DNA from: Nageia nagi
Taxonomy: Eukaryota; Pinophyta
Length of the DNA: 64,000 bases
Reading direction: 5' to 3'
Assembly (NCBI GenBank): GCA_050084985.1
Contig: JBITNC010000001.1
Coordinates: 82,522,001 to 82,586,000 of the forward strand
In this document: piece after piece, positions 36,961 to 49,375 of the stretch
How the letters are laid out: every line of letters begins with the position of its first letter
Numbering within the stretch: position 1 is the first letter of the stretch
Translations under genes and position numbers: made by a program
Notes under the pieces: generated by a model
What the model was told of the DNA's origin: nothing
Databases searched by the model: none
The model's input: the letters and a program-made list of their open reading frames with translations, nothing else

Positions 36961-37184
36961 GCTTGATGAAGATTGTGAACCTTCTCATAATACTGCAACT
37001 CCTCCTTCTCAACCTTCATCACCATCTTCACCATACACCAGCTCATTATAGTAGGTACAACCAAATCAATCTCCTACTATTCATACTCCACCAACCAAGA
37101 ATAAGTGGACAAGTGATCACTATCATCCTCCATCATTGATGCTGGATAAAGAGCTCAACAAAAAAATGACTTGATTACAAACCA

Positions 37185-38745
37185 AAGCTATAAATTAAGA
37201 GGTAAATATCTCTTATGCATTAATGGCTTCATTTTTTGAGCCTTCCTCATATACTGAAGCTGCTACTAACAAGGATTGGAAGAAAGCCATGGATGATGAG
37301 ATTTAGCAAATCCAAAAGAATGACACCTAAGAGCTCGTACCTACTCCCAAGGATAAAAAGGTAATTGGTGTCAAGTGGATTTATAAATTGAAGCATAATA
37401 CTAATAGAAGTATTACAAAGCACAAATCCTATCTAGTTGCTAAATGATATGCTCAGATGGAAGGGCTAGATTATGATGAGACTTTTGCATTGATGGCCAT
37501 GCTAGAGACTGTGAGATCTCTGCTTGCACTTTCCTCTCATTTTGGATTAACAGTCTATTAAATGAATGTTAAATCTACCTTCCTTAATGGATATTTAAAG
37601 GATGTTGTTTATGTTAACTATCCTAAAGGATTTATAATTCCTTATCAAGCAAATAAGGTCTATAAACTCAAAAAGACTCTCTATGGCTTAAACAAGCACC
37701 TAGAGCATGATACACCTGAATTGATGGTTATCTTTAGAAAAATAGTTATCAAATATGCTCAATAGAAAGCACATTGTACACAATAGTTGAAGGTAGAAAC
37801 TTATTTATTTTGTGCTTGTATGTTGATGATATCAGTTTTACTAGCACCTCTGATGCTATGATAGACCAATTCAAGAATGCTATGATCAATGAGTTTGAGA
37901 TGAGTGATCTTGGCGAGATGAAATATTTTCTTTACCTACAAGTCAAGAAATAATCTAATGGCATTTTTATCACTCATTCCAAATATGTGGAAGATCTACT
38001 TACCCACATCAAGATGGATCCCTATTGATACACCAACTATTGTCAGAACCAAGCTGTTGAAGGAAGATTCCTCTCATGTTGATGCCACTATGTACCAATC
38101 CTTAATTTGTAGCCTTATGTATCTCATTAATACCAAATCAAACATCATATTTCTTATCAACAAAGTAGCTTAATTCATGCACTCACCATATCATATGCAT
38201 TTGATTACATCCATGCAGATCCTACACTATGTGAGTGGCACACATTAATATGTGCTCTAGAATAAATCATTAAATCAGGAAATGTTATAGGCCTATATAT
38301 ATGTTGATTAGACTGAATGTCTTGATGACCAAAAGAACATGTAGGGTATGGATCCTACTTTAGATAATCTTTGGTTTCATGGAGCAGTAAGAAGTAACCC
38401 ACTATTGCACTTTCATTAGCAGAAGTTGAATATATTGCTACCTCTATCACTTGCACACAAGCCACTTGGATTGCCCATCTATTTGAATATTTGGGCATGA
38501 ATATTGAGCTCCTCATTTTAGTGCACTCTAACAATCTCAACATGATTTCCATAACCAAGAATCCCATGTTTCAAAGTAGGACAAGGCACATTAATATACA
38601 CCATCACTTTATTAGAGATTTAGTTGAAGATGGTTTTATCTAGTTTCATCACTATCCTACTAATGCTCAAATTATAGACATGTTTACAAATCTATTACCT
38701 AAAGATCATTTTTGCTACCTTTGGATCCAACTTGGAGTCTATAAC
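37185..38745 (+). pseudogene. Copia-2 reverse transcriptase and RNase H remnant
   Basis: RT begins near 37240 (EAATNKDWKKAMDDEI, then a stop for Gln), continues KKVIGVKWIYKLKHN and GLDYDETFALMAMLETVRSL, and MNVKSTFLNGYLKDVVYVNY (37562 on). A frameshift lies before YVDD at 37819-37830. DATMYQSLICSLMYLINTKS (about 38080) and the RNase H pieces KKPTIALSLAEVEYIATS (about 38395) and THINIHHHFIRDLVEDGFI-like sequence (about 38590) close it. The usual purine tract appears as TTAGGGGGTGAATG (38755) and again as ATTAAGGGGGAAAT (38878) at the LTR edge. Confidence 0.9.
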
Positions 38746-38889
38746 TTAAACATTTAGGGGGTGAATGTTGGTGAATCTTGACTAGCTCAAGATATTGGTT
38801 GGACTCTGTATATATTGCATATATCTTTAACTTTATTTTTCTTTGTATGTATTTGTGTTCTTATTTTGTCATGGAGATTAAGGGGGAAA

Positions 38890-39927
38890 TTAAAATTTTT
38901 TAATCTCCATTCAAGATCTACTTCAGTCTCTAAGCTCTCTTCCTTCATTCTAGGCTCTATATCCATTTCTTGGCATACATCTTCTTTGGCCTCTATTGAC
39001 CCCGTGCTCTGGGACTTATTGATTGGAGTTTTTATCTCTTGAAATTTGGGTACTACCTCAATATCTCTAGGTACTATTATATTGGTAGGTCTTTTGGGTC
39101 CTTGGTGCTATTTCCCTCTCATGCTTCAGGAACTACTACTTATGCTTTCAAGATTTATTTTTTCGAGCATTGTTATTACTTCTTGAACTTTAGGATTTAA
39201 TTGCATCTTCTTTGGGTGTTAATTCTTTGGGATTTCTTTGGTGACTCTAGGCTTTACCAAATCTTAGGCTTTGAGACATCTTTTCTGGGATCTATCCTTT
39301 TCAAGCAGTAACAAACCCTAAGAACTATTTTTTCCTTTTGAGTTGTGGGTATTGATAACACCTATCATTTTTGGTGAGTGATGTCACCATTTTAGAGCTT
39401 GAATCCTAGGACTTATTGCACTATCACATCCTTTTTGCATTGGAACCTAGATTTACACTGTAAAAATGTTTTTATAAGGGATTTCTACCTTGGAATTAAA
39501 TGTTCAATCTTCGACACTAGTTTTTGAATATTGGCATTAACATTTTTGTACAAAAATGGTTGATTTACCTTTTGCAACCATTTAATGTGTTTTAGACATC
39601 GTGCATACAAGGGCATGAGCTTCCTCTACTCTCTACAGAAAGGATGATAGAATGCATGGATGGAGGCATGCTACATTTAATTGTATTTTGACCAAGTAGC
39701 ACATATGTAATATTTTATTTTAGTATAAGTCTAGATAGCCTATTTGTAAGCGAAGGATGGAGGATCAAAGATTATAGAACCGTGTATGTTTTCTTGTTAG
39801 CTCCAAGAGAGCCTTGTAAAAATTTTACTTCTCTAAAATACAATATTTTGGTCTCCAATTTATTTTGCTATTTATTCCACTTGTGGTTAGCCTTATTATG
39901 ATCTGGCTATACACATTATTTGTTTAC
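38890..39927 (+). repeat. 3' LTR of Copia-2, right end missing
   Basis: It follows AAGGGGGAAA and starts TTAAAATTTTTTAATCTCC, the equivalent of the 5' LTR start. It matches to TTATTTGTTTA at 39926, where the last bases of the 5' LTR (ATTTTATTCAAAATCTTCA) are absent and the 139-bp flank begins within a few bases. Confidence 0.9.
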
Positions 39928-39933
39928 TTTAAC

Positions 39934-40072
39934 TTTTACCATTCTTAAGCCTTACATAATTTAGTTTTATCATTTCCATTATATATTATTTATCTTTCTA
40001 GCATATAAAAGCATATCAAACAACATTTAATCTTAATATTAGTAAAAACATATAACATATGCATATAGGCAT
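39934..40072 (+). repeat. 139-bp direct repeat flanking Copia-2, right copy
   Basis: Colinear with 33488-33626 with the same start TTTTACCATTCTT and end GCATATAGGCAT. Its level of difference looks similar to that between the two LTRs. Confidence 0.92.
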
Positions 40073-43000
40073 CCTTGATTATCTTTTGATCATCCATTTT
40101 ATTATGGACAAAAAGGCCTATTATCATATTTAATTAGGGTTTTATCCCTATCTTGAGTAGCTTTAAGGTCCTAAAGACTTGGGGTTAGATGCTTCCTATA
40201 ATAACATTTGTTTTGCATGTGTTCTATAGATATACAAGAATTAAGTACATCAAAAGCATTCCATATGTCACCCTCATCTTTATCATTTTAACATAATATA
40301 AACTTTAGCAAAAATCTTTATAAGTAACTATCTAGATATTGAGGTTTTATTGTGAATTGCTTTCTAACTTTTGATTGTGTAGGATTTAGATACTTACAAA
40401 ATGGAAATCATGGTGGGACCTCATTTGATCTTTTATTCATTGAGATATTGAGGGTTTTTTTTTATAATCATGTCTTGATCTTTGTTGTTTTTATTGCAAT
40501 TGGATATTAATTTATGTTGTACTTTTCAAGGGACCATCTTTATCAAGTTTAAAATTAGATCTAAAATTTTTAGATCCTTTGTCTTTATCATTTACTAATT
40601 GGATTACATCATACCAATATTGTATGACCAGATAGTTGATCTGTTAACCAATCCTCATAGGATCGATCAACTTTATTTTAGTATTTTCAACATTTTTGAT
40701 CAAAGTTTCATCATTTTTTGTTATATCAAAGTTTGTAATTGATAATAGTCCTTTGTCAAAGATTTGTGTATTGTTTGGATATCCTTGTAATAATATTTTA
40801 TCATTTATTTTTGAAATTATCTAGGTGTCATCATGATGGGATAGTCAATTATCGATCAGTTGGATGATTATCATTGACTAATCGAACCTGTCTAGGCAAA
40901 TAAGAAAATAGACAGTTGTTACACATATTTTTGCATAAAAAATCGCATGAACATTGACTATAAAATGAGCCTATATGTTATTTCTACAATCCCTTTATAT
41001 TATTTAGCTCAAATTGTGTGATGTTTTCATCCATTAAGCTCAAATTATGCACTTTGAAATCATGAAATTATCATTTTTGGATGGGATTGCCTAACATTGT
41101 GTGAAGGTATCAAATTTACATATATCATCTAGATTATAGTATCATTTTGATTTGAACATTACATCTAATATCATAATCCTAGGCTTATACCAGGGCACAT
41201 GGACTTCATACCCACAACCTTACCTACTTGGACTTTATCCCTAAGGTAGGATACTTATCTTTAAATGTTCCACACCCTTAGATATTGAGCCTTGACTTAT
41301 TAAACACTTGAATAGATTGATTTTAAGAAAAAAATACATAAGAAATTAATTTATTAAAATCAATTCTTACTATAGAGATAAAAGATCAATCTAATAAAAA
41401 GCAATTAGATAAGACTAAATAATCATTGTTATTTTCTCATCATTGTTATTTAGCATATAGGATTGCTACCACTTGAAAGGTCATTGGGTTGTTTATCTTA
41501 ATCATTCATATATTAAAAAGATATTAATAAAAATATAGGCTTAGTGTTTATTTGTTTATCTTGTTTGGCACCATTAACATCTTGTATTTTGTTATATCTT
41601 AAACATATTGTTCTTTCCATCTATATCTTGGCTTTATATGCTAATTGGTCCTAGAAAGTTTGATAGATAACCACACATGAATATGGTAGATGAAATAAAG
41701 CCACAAGTTAGGATTAGAGAAATTTAACTTAATCAAGAACTAAATACACCATAATCTCATCATTCTTCACATGCATCTTCTCATCATGAGTCTTCTTATC
41801 ATTCACTTGCTCTTGTGATAAAAAATGACCATTTATTTGCAAATACTCATCAAGAATCACAAGAGAAATTTATCAATGATCCTTTGGTTTAAAATTAATT
41901 AACATCTCTTTTTAAGAACTTTCAACTTCAACAAATTCAACAACAACAATGTAATGACCAATCCATTATGCACTTATTATGAATCTGATTAATATGAGTG
42001 TGTTTGAAATAAATTTGGAATAATTATGTGATGTGATGAATTGTACATGCATACATATGATATTTTTATTGGTTTAATGTTGGTTTCAAGATTATTTTTG
42101 ATGCAAATTATAGTGGGAGAGTTAGATTGGAGGACTAAGTGAACCAAAGATGAGTTGGTTACGGGAACAAATAGGTAAGAGTGAGGATATGATTGGTCAT
42201 TGAATCATTGACAACCCATAAGGGCCACTGTAAATCATGTAGATGCATTTCATAATGTTTAGTGTGCATGAAGAATGACCCTTATGATGTCTTGTTTACA
42301 CTAAAAAATTTACCTTGCAAGATGATAATGAATTGATGCTTGCAAGGAAGAATAAAATGAAATATTTCAATAGCTAAACTTGTTACAAAAATTATTTTAC
42401 ACCATAGCTATTTTTATTTCACCTCCATGAATTTTATTTAACTAGTAGAAAAATAATAACCTTTAATGTAAGTTAGCCAAAATTATTAGACCAGTCTAAA
42501 CCTATATATATCACCCTTAAAATTATTTTGGAAATATGTGTGAGGTGTCCTTGAATTATTGAGAACTACTTCAATACTTTGGCCATCAAACAAACATTGA
42601 AATATTTTGAGCCATATGAAGGAATCACCATTTCCCCCATCAAATTAAAAATGGTGAGATATGCAATAATTACCTCATTTGGATTTATTATTCAATTTTT
42701 TGCTATAAATGCTTATAAATTTTTTAAAGAGAAATATAATTATATATTGACCTCAATTCTCATTGAAGGAAGTGTGCATAGGAGCTCTCTCTCCCCATTT
42801 TAAATCAAGTGCTCTCTCTCATTTTAGCATTTATTTGCAAAATTTCTAGTTTTGCATCCTTTGATATACAATAGTTTATAATAAATTATATACATATTGT
42901 GAATTATAATGAGTTTCATGGTTAATATATGTGAGATTTTCTTATGCATATTTGTTTCCATGTAGATGTTTCCTAATGACTATAGTGAATAATGTTGGTC

Positions 43001-43188
43001 AAACAATATTATTTTAAGAGATTTAATTACATTGTAGGCATCCTCCTTTGAGCTTTGGAAGCTCATTTTCAAATCTACGGTTCAGAATTTGCTAGAGAAC
43101 AGGTTGACCATGAAATAGTTTTTAGCCTTTGGATTTAATTTTTAATTTTTTTTGTTTTTTGTTTTGTTTTACATGGCCACGTGTGCTG
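40073..43188. other. AT-rich spacer with a possible gag-like start
   Basis: 41683-41890 reads MNMVDEIKPQVRIREI, a stop, then a Ser/His-rich stretch and LFANTHQESQEKFINDPLV, which resembles a retrotransposon gag N-terminus but cannot be assigned. 42579-42803 is a 74-codon open frame without recognisable features. Nothing else was recognised. Together with the left flank of Copia-2 this may be one older retroelement that Copia-2 split. Confidence 0.35.
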
Positions 43189-43872
43189 TCATTATACTAA
43201 TGTTGCATATTATTATACTATATCTTTTAACTAATCATTTAATTGATAAATATGATGTCTTATCTAATATAAAAATTTATAACAAATATTTAATGAATTA
43301 AATAATATTAAAAATAAATTTACCATAATAACATGTGTTATTAATTATCAATATGATCTTTAAAAAAATGATAGTTCACTATCATACTTTGAAATAGATA
43401 TAAACTTATTTTTATTGAATACTTTCAGTTAGTATATTATTATTTAATTTCATTTGTAATTAGTGTATATAATATTTTTATTTGATTGAATATAACATTT
43501 TCCATTTGAATTTTAATATTTCTTATGTGGATGTTATTTTATTTTCTAATGATATATCTAAAAAAGTGTAGTTCAACATTTATTTTATTATTTACTTTAA
43601 CTTTTATTTGATTGAATGTAATATTCTTTCTTGTGAAGAATATAAAAAATATTTTATTAGATTATAATTCTTATAAGTGCAAACACATAATTAATGTCTT
43701 ATGATTACAAGAAGATTATATTTACAATAAATATTTTTTTCACAATCATTTAGTCAATTTAGAATTAATGTGTCTAATAAAATATTTTTACTAATACTAC
43801 ATACTTATATTTTACTATTATAACAATTAACTTATAACTTAACAACAATCGTTATTCTTTAATACTTTTGAA
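43189..43872 (+). repeat. Left arm of an inverted AT-rich repeat
   Basis: The reverse complement of this arm aligns with 48828-49375 and again with 50110-50641. Landmarks include TCATTATACTAATGTTGC at the outer end, ATAACATGTGTTATTAAT, and TTTATTTGATTGAAT occurring twice. The arms face each other across about 5 kb. Confidence 0.85.
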
Positions 43873-44659
43873 AGTAAAAAGTTATTGATATGTGCATAAC
43901 CATATATTTTTTTATTTTCTTTTCAAAATGTATCTACAAATGAAAATAATTTTCACAATTAATTTTGGATTATTATACTTAGAATATTATTATTATTTTA
44001 GTTTTTTTTAAATTATGATTATTTATTTTATTATCATGTAAATTGTGAAGATTATACATAAAAACAATTTATAGGATCTTGAATAATTGATAAATAATTT
44101 ATATTCATTAGTTTTTAGAGATTATACATAAGTATTTATTTTTTAAATCATACATAAAATTTATAGTAAACAAATGCATAGTTAAATATTTATGAAATGA
44201 AAGTTTATTATAATATTATGAATTTCAACTATTACATTAAAATATGAAATTTTCATGTATTCACTTTGATAATATGTTATTTGTATGCTATTTTACTATA
44301 GTAATTTGTAATCATATTAGTAGAAAATATAATAATAAACTAAAGTATTCACATATGATATATCCTCTTAATAATGCATAAGGACAATCCTCATAACATC
44401 ATACTAGATAGAAATTATATTATAAATATTGAAATGTATTAAAAACCATAAATATGTTGCATCATCTTTGTATGCTAGTAAAATATGGTGGATTTCTCCC
44501 TCAATCATTATAAGTTGCAAAATTTAAAGGATTGTGTAAGAATATAACATCACATTTATTCAAATTATAATTAATATGGGAAAGAAAAATGTATAAAATT
44601 CATACTAACTTTATCAAACTAACAATAAAACTAAAATATGCATTACAATATAATCATAA

Positions 44660-44690
44660 AGGAAAGAAAAGAAAAGAAAAGAAAGAAAGT
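44660..44690. repeat. GAAAA-type microsatellite
   Basis: GGAAAGAAAAGAAAAGAAAA and following GAAAGAAAG form a short pentamer repeat of about four units. Confidence 0.85.
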
Positions 44691-46172
44691 TTATTAATGT
44701 CCAAGATAGACCAAGAGCAGTCTATGGTGGTAGTACAATGTATGTCATAGCTAATTATAATTATCTAGGTAATTAAAATTTCTAATTGATATTTTTTGTT
44801 ATAAAAGATTTGATTTTTTTAGTCTATATAACTATTAATACTTTTTAGAATACTTTGATGATTATTTTGTAATTAGAATAGAATAACCTACAAAACTATG
44901 TATAATAAGATTTAAATATAAACTAATAAATTTTAGAATTCATATAATCTCTTAATACACTTCTTAATAAACATAAGTTTTAAATTAATACATTTAAATA
45001 TTTTAGTTTTACTTATCCATGACATTCATAACACATAATTTAACTTATTTTCATAATGTATGCACAAAGTGAAAAAATTGCATTTGATAAATTACTTCTC
45101 TTGATAATAATTTTTTATATTTAATAAATTTAAACTCCATATCTATATTTATTAATATAGTTTATAATATATTTTGAAGTATAATTAAGATATAAAAACA
45201 TAATGTATGAAAATAATGTTACCTGTATAGAAGATATATTATTATTAAAAATAAATATTGCAATATAATAGTATAATAAACAAGATTATTAATATGACCA
45301 TATAAAAATAGGATGACTACAATTAATTTATTAAAATATATTCAAAATTTTCCACCACATTATTATGTGAGATATGTGAAATAAATATCAATTCTTTGAT
45401 GAATATATCAATTTGAGGAGGTAGTAAATAGCTATTGCAACTAAGTGCAATGGGTACATTGTAGAAAATTTTTTGTTTTTGTTTTTTTTGCTAAATACAA
45501 CATTTGACAATTAAATTTTTAAAAATATTTTTTTTATCAAATTTAAACATTAGAAATAAGTATAACATTCCATAGTTTGAATTTTATAATTTTGAATTAA
45601 ATTGTAATTAATCTATATATGTATATAATAGAAAATGTAACTAAATGGAAAGCAAGTAGAAAAATATTTAGTTTATTTGATATAAATTATATATCATGAT
45701 TGTGTGAGAAATACATTTTTTTTTTCAAATATAAAAGTTGGAAATAAATAGATCATTCCATAAAGTTTGAAATTTATATTTTTGAATACAATTAAAGTAA
45801 ACAAATGAGTTTTTATCAAATGTAAATGTTGTAAATAAGTAGAGTATTTGACAAAGTGTGAAATTTATATTTTTGAAGACAATTAAACTCAAAAAAATGA
45901 TAAGTTTTGTTGTTGTTCATTTTTTATTATTAATGTAGTTAGTAATGGACATATGAAAGAAAATTTTGTTTGTAATAAATCTAGTTATGTACATAATGAA
46001 AAATGTAACTAAATGGAAATGAAGTACATAATTAGAAGAAAATAAGCATGTAATAGATTGTGAAATGAAGATAATTAAAATGTTGAATTACATTGTAATT
46101 AATATAGTTTTGTACATAATTGGGGAAGTGTAAATAAATAGAAAGCAAGTACATAATGAGAAATAGTATGTC

Positions 46173-46354
46173 TCAATATATGGTACTTTGAGAATGATGT
46201 AATACATTTATATTTTGAGAAATAAAAATGAGCATGTAATAGAAAACAAGTACTTTTTGGTTTTCAATATATGGTACTTTGAGAATGATGTAATATATTT
46301 ATATTTTGAGAAATAAAAATGAGCATGTAATAGAAAACAAGTACTTTTTGGTTT
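46173..46354. repeat. 91-bp tandem duplication, nearly identical copies
   Basis: Two adjacent units (46173-46263; 46264-46354), each from TCAATATATGGTACTTTGAG to ACTTTTTGGTT, differ at about one position (TAATACATTT against TAATATATTT). Confidence 0.95.
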
Positions 46355-47179
46355 TCAAGTATATTAGAGATAAATGGAAATGAAATTTGTTTTAAAATAT
46401 GAAAAAGAAATTAGTAAGATTTTTAAAATGATTTTTTTTTTTTTAATTATGTAAACTATAAATTTTTGAATATAGAATCAAAAAAATGTATATGAATTGA
46501 ATTGTTACCTTGGAATTAGGTGTTTTGAGGAGAAAGCCACCATTTTTTATCTTTGTTCATACTCAAACTCCATGTATGCTATGAATAGTTATTTTGTTAC
46601 TCCATCCTTGCAGAGGGTTGTAATTGCTTTATTGTAACAATATTATGCTAGATTAGGTTTGTCAAGTCATATATATAGTTCTATAAAATTCATCCATGAC
46701 CAAGTTTGGAGGAATTTGTTTTAGTTTTCCATATTTTTAGATACCTAAAATGAGATATTAAAATATTAAATTTTGCATTTCTGAATTATAATATTATAAT
46801 AATTGAAAGAATTTGTTATGTTTTGATAATATTTAAAAAGAAAAAAATAATATATTTTCAAAAATGTTAATGCGATCCCAAAAATAATTTCATAATTTTT
46901 TTAAAGAAAGAAAGACATATTTTATTTGTTAATATTTGTGTATAAGATATTTAGCATTATGAACATGGAGGCTAGATTTGATATATTTTTGATGTTATTA
47001 TATGGGATATTTGGAAAGTGACAACAAATTTTGGTCTTCTTTTTTCAATGAGATATATGTATACCAAATTGCATTCTTTCCAATATTTCAAAAGAGAAAT
47101 ATGGTTTTATGCAAAGATAATCTAATGCATGTACTCTGGATATAACTACTGTGAAAGTTAATTGTTGATGTTCAATGTT

Positions 47180-48425
47180 GCTAATGTTAATAGTTTTCCT
47201 TTCAAGTTTAAGTCATTATGATTTGTGTATTATTAGTGACCATGCCATTTTGGTATTTTTTCATCATCGACCACAACTTAAGGGTATTATAAGAACATAT
47301 TTTAGGTTGTTGTTATTCCAAGTAGGACCAATGTAATGTTTGAATTAAAAAATAACAAACAAGGGAAGTTGAGATGGCTATTCATTATCCCTTTAAATGA
47401 TTGATTTAAATTTTGCAAATGTACCATTAATAAGTCCTATTGCTATCCATAATTTTGAATATAGCATAATTTGTTGGTTAATACATAACAATAGTTTTTG
47501 TTGGAGTTGTTCTTCATTAGATTTAAAATTGTTGATTCTTGCAATTGTTCTACGTTGAATATGGAAACAAGTCTTGCCAAGGATAATAACATATATTTAT
47601 TATAATCAGAAACCATTTCATTTGTTACAAAAAGATGAATTAGGGAGAAGAAAGTAAATTGCTCCATAACTATAACTCTTTAGCATGAATGTGATATTAG
47701 TGCTTCTTAATTTACAAATATAGGTTTTGCATTTCAAAGATTTATCAACAAGTTACGAAAATATATCTATACAGGATCCTTACCACTTTGAAAGAATATT
47801 ATGGTCAATGTCATAACTATTTTGAAAGTGCACCATAATGTACCACTGTATGAGGATGAAGCATATATGGGGATGTCCTTCATGGGTGGTAGTTGAGCCA
47901 AGTCATCAAATAGTATTATTGATAGACCTTCAAATGGAATATGATTATTACTTGGATATGCTTCACTCAACCTAATGTCTATGAGTTGTAAGAGTTTAAT
48001 ACCAATGAAACTCATCTCATTTATTATAATGTATTGTATGGAGTACATTTTTTCTTGAAAGCTTGCAAGTGATTATCTGGTGAGAGGGATCATTTTTTAA
48101 TTAGTAGTCAAAGTGTGGAGTAAATTGTTGAAGCACCTATGTTGAATACTGCAACACCTATTGGTGTGAAAAGTAGCAATATGAATTTTCCATTTAGATA
48201 CAAATTGCAAAGTAAAGATCTTATGCATTTGATTAGGTAAGATTTTTCTGTACCTACAATACCTTGAATGATCATTTTGAGTGGTGGTTGAAAGTGAGTT
48301 TCAATAAAATGTAATTTTACTATATCAAAAATCCTTTTTTGTTCAATGAATAACCCATCAAAGGAATTTATGATGAGAAATAATAGAATTTGAAATATAT
48401 GATGATTATCATTGATAAAATAATA
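47180..48425 (-). pseudogene. PIF1-like helicase remnant (probably from a Helitron)
   Basis: PIF1-family helicases unwind DNA; plant copies often come from Helitron transposons. On the minus strand the order is: Walker A region IIQGIVGTEKSYLI (about 48270-48230, GTGKS changed to GTEKS), TPIGVAVFNIGASTIYSTL (about 48170), Walker B region IIINEMSFIGIKLLQLIDIR (about 48040), LSIILFDDLAQLPPMKDIPI (about 47930), then LIHLFVTNEMVSDYNKY (about 47640), NEEQLQQKLLLCINQQIML (about 47500, reached by a frameshift), IGLINGTFAKFKSI, HYIGPTWNNNNLKYV (about 47320) and KMAWSLIIHKS (about 47260). Stops and shifts break it. No Rep/HUH domain or Helitron end was recognised, so the Helitron origin is inference. 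Confidence 0.85.
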
Positions 48426-48827
48426 ACCTTTTTTTTTATTATGGAGTCAATAGAGATCTTACCCAATTGTATACAATATCTAGGTCTTATCGATCAAGCA
48501 TGTAAAATTCATCTAACTGTTGAACAATTTATGATCTAAATAAATTTTGAGTACTTTATGTTATGAATACACATTGTATATAGTCTTTGTATTACCCTTT
48601 ATACACACCTCATAAATCATATCAAAAGAAAATTATGATGGGTAAGAAACCCTAGCTTCTATACAAAAGATGATATTTTTTTGAATTTGTTCTTTAAAAA
48701 AGTGACTATGCTCCTTAATATTATTTATTATCTAAGTTTTATTTTTGTTTCACATATCTTACACCATAATAAAATATTTAATTTTCTATTGGTGATATCC
48801 ATGTTTAAGATACTACAATTTTCTTGA
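48426..48827. other. AT-rich spacer, no gene seen
   Basis: Upstream of the helicase remnant on its strand. No Rep domain or other readable frame was found. Confidence 0.35.
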
Positions 48828-49375
48828 ATCAAAAGTATTAAAGAATAATGACCGTTGTTAAGTTATAAGTTAATATTTATAATAGTAAAATATAAGTATG
48901 TAGTATTAGTAAAAATACTCTATTACATAATAATAATTCTGAATTGGCTGACATGTTTGTAAAAATAAATATTTATTGTAAATATTCTCTTCTTGTAATC
49001 ATAAGACATTAATTATGTATTTACACCTAAAGAAATTATAATTAATAAAATATGTTTTATATTCTTCACAAAAAGAATATTGCATTCAATCAAATAAAAA
49101 ATATTATATAAAATAATTACAAATGAAATTAAATAATAATATATTCACTAGTATTCAATAAAAATAAGTTAATATATATTTCAAAGTATGATATTGCATT
49201 ATCATTTTTTAAAAGATCATATTTACAATTAATAATACATGTTATTATGGTCAATTTATTTTTAATAGTATTTAATTTATTTATATTTGTTATAAATTTT
49301 TTTATATTAGATAATTGAAATAATTGATTAGTTAGAAGATATGGTATGATAGTATGCAACATTGGTATAATGATC
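48828..49375 (-). repeat. Right arm of the inverted AT-rich repeat, first copy
   Basis: Reverse-complement match to 43189-43872. Compared with that arm and with 50110-50641 it lacks about 114 bp between two copies of ATTCAATCAAATAAAAA, keeping one (49084-49100). Confidence 0.85.

Larger units (their letters stand above)
33628..39930 (+). mobile_element. Copia-2: Copia LTR retrotransposon, 6.3 kb
   Basis: Two LTRs of about 1 kb (33628-34651; 38890-39927), a primer site at 34654-34661, then gag, protease, integrase, RT and RNase H in Copia order on the plus strand. The reading frame can be followed with few indels, but many codons for Gln, Arg and Trp are now stops. Flanking it are 139-bp direct repeats in place of the normal 5-bp target duplication. 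The last part of the 3' LTR is missing compared with the 5' LTR. Confidence 0.94.
43873..47179. other. Very AT-rich stretch, no gene seen
   Basis: No coding frame is supported. It contains a GAAAA-type microsatellite at 44660-44690, a 91-bp tandem duplication at 46173-46354, and many poly-A/T runs. It lies downstream of the helicase remnant on its strand and may be untranslated transposon sequence. Confidence 0.4.

Noticed and set aside
42579-42803. 74-codon open frame starting MAIKQTLKYF
   Set aside because: There are no domain features, paralogue or splice context; its length is not unusual for AT-rich DNA of this size.
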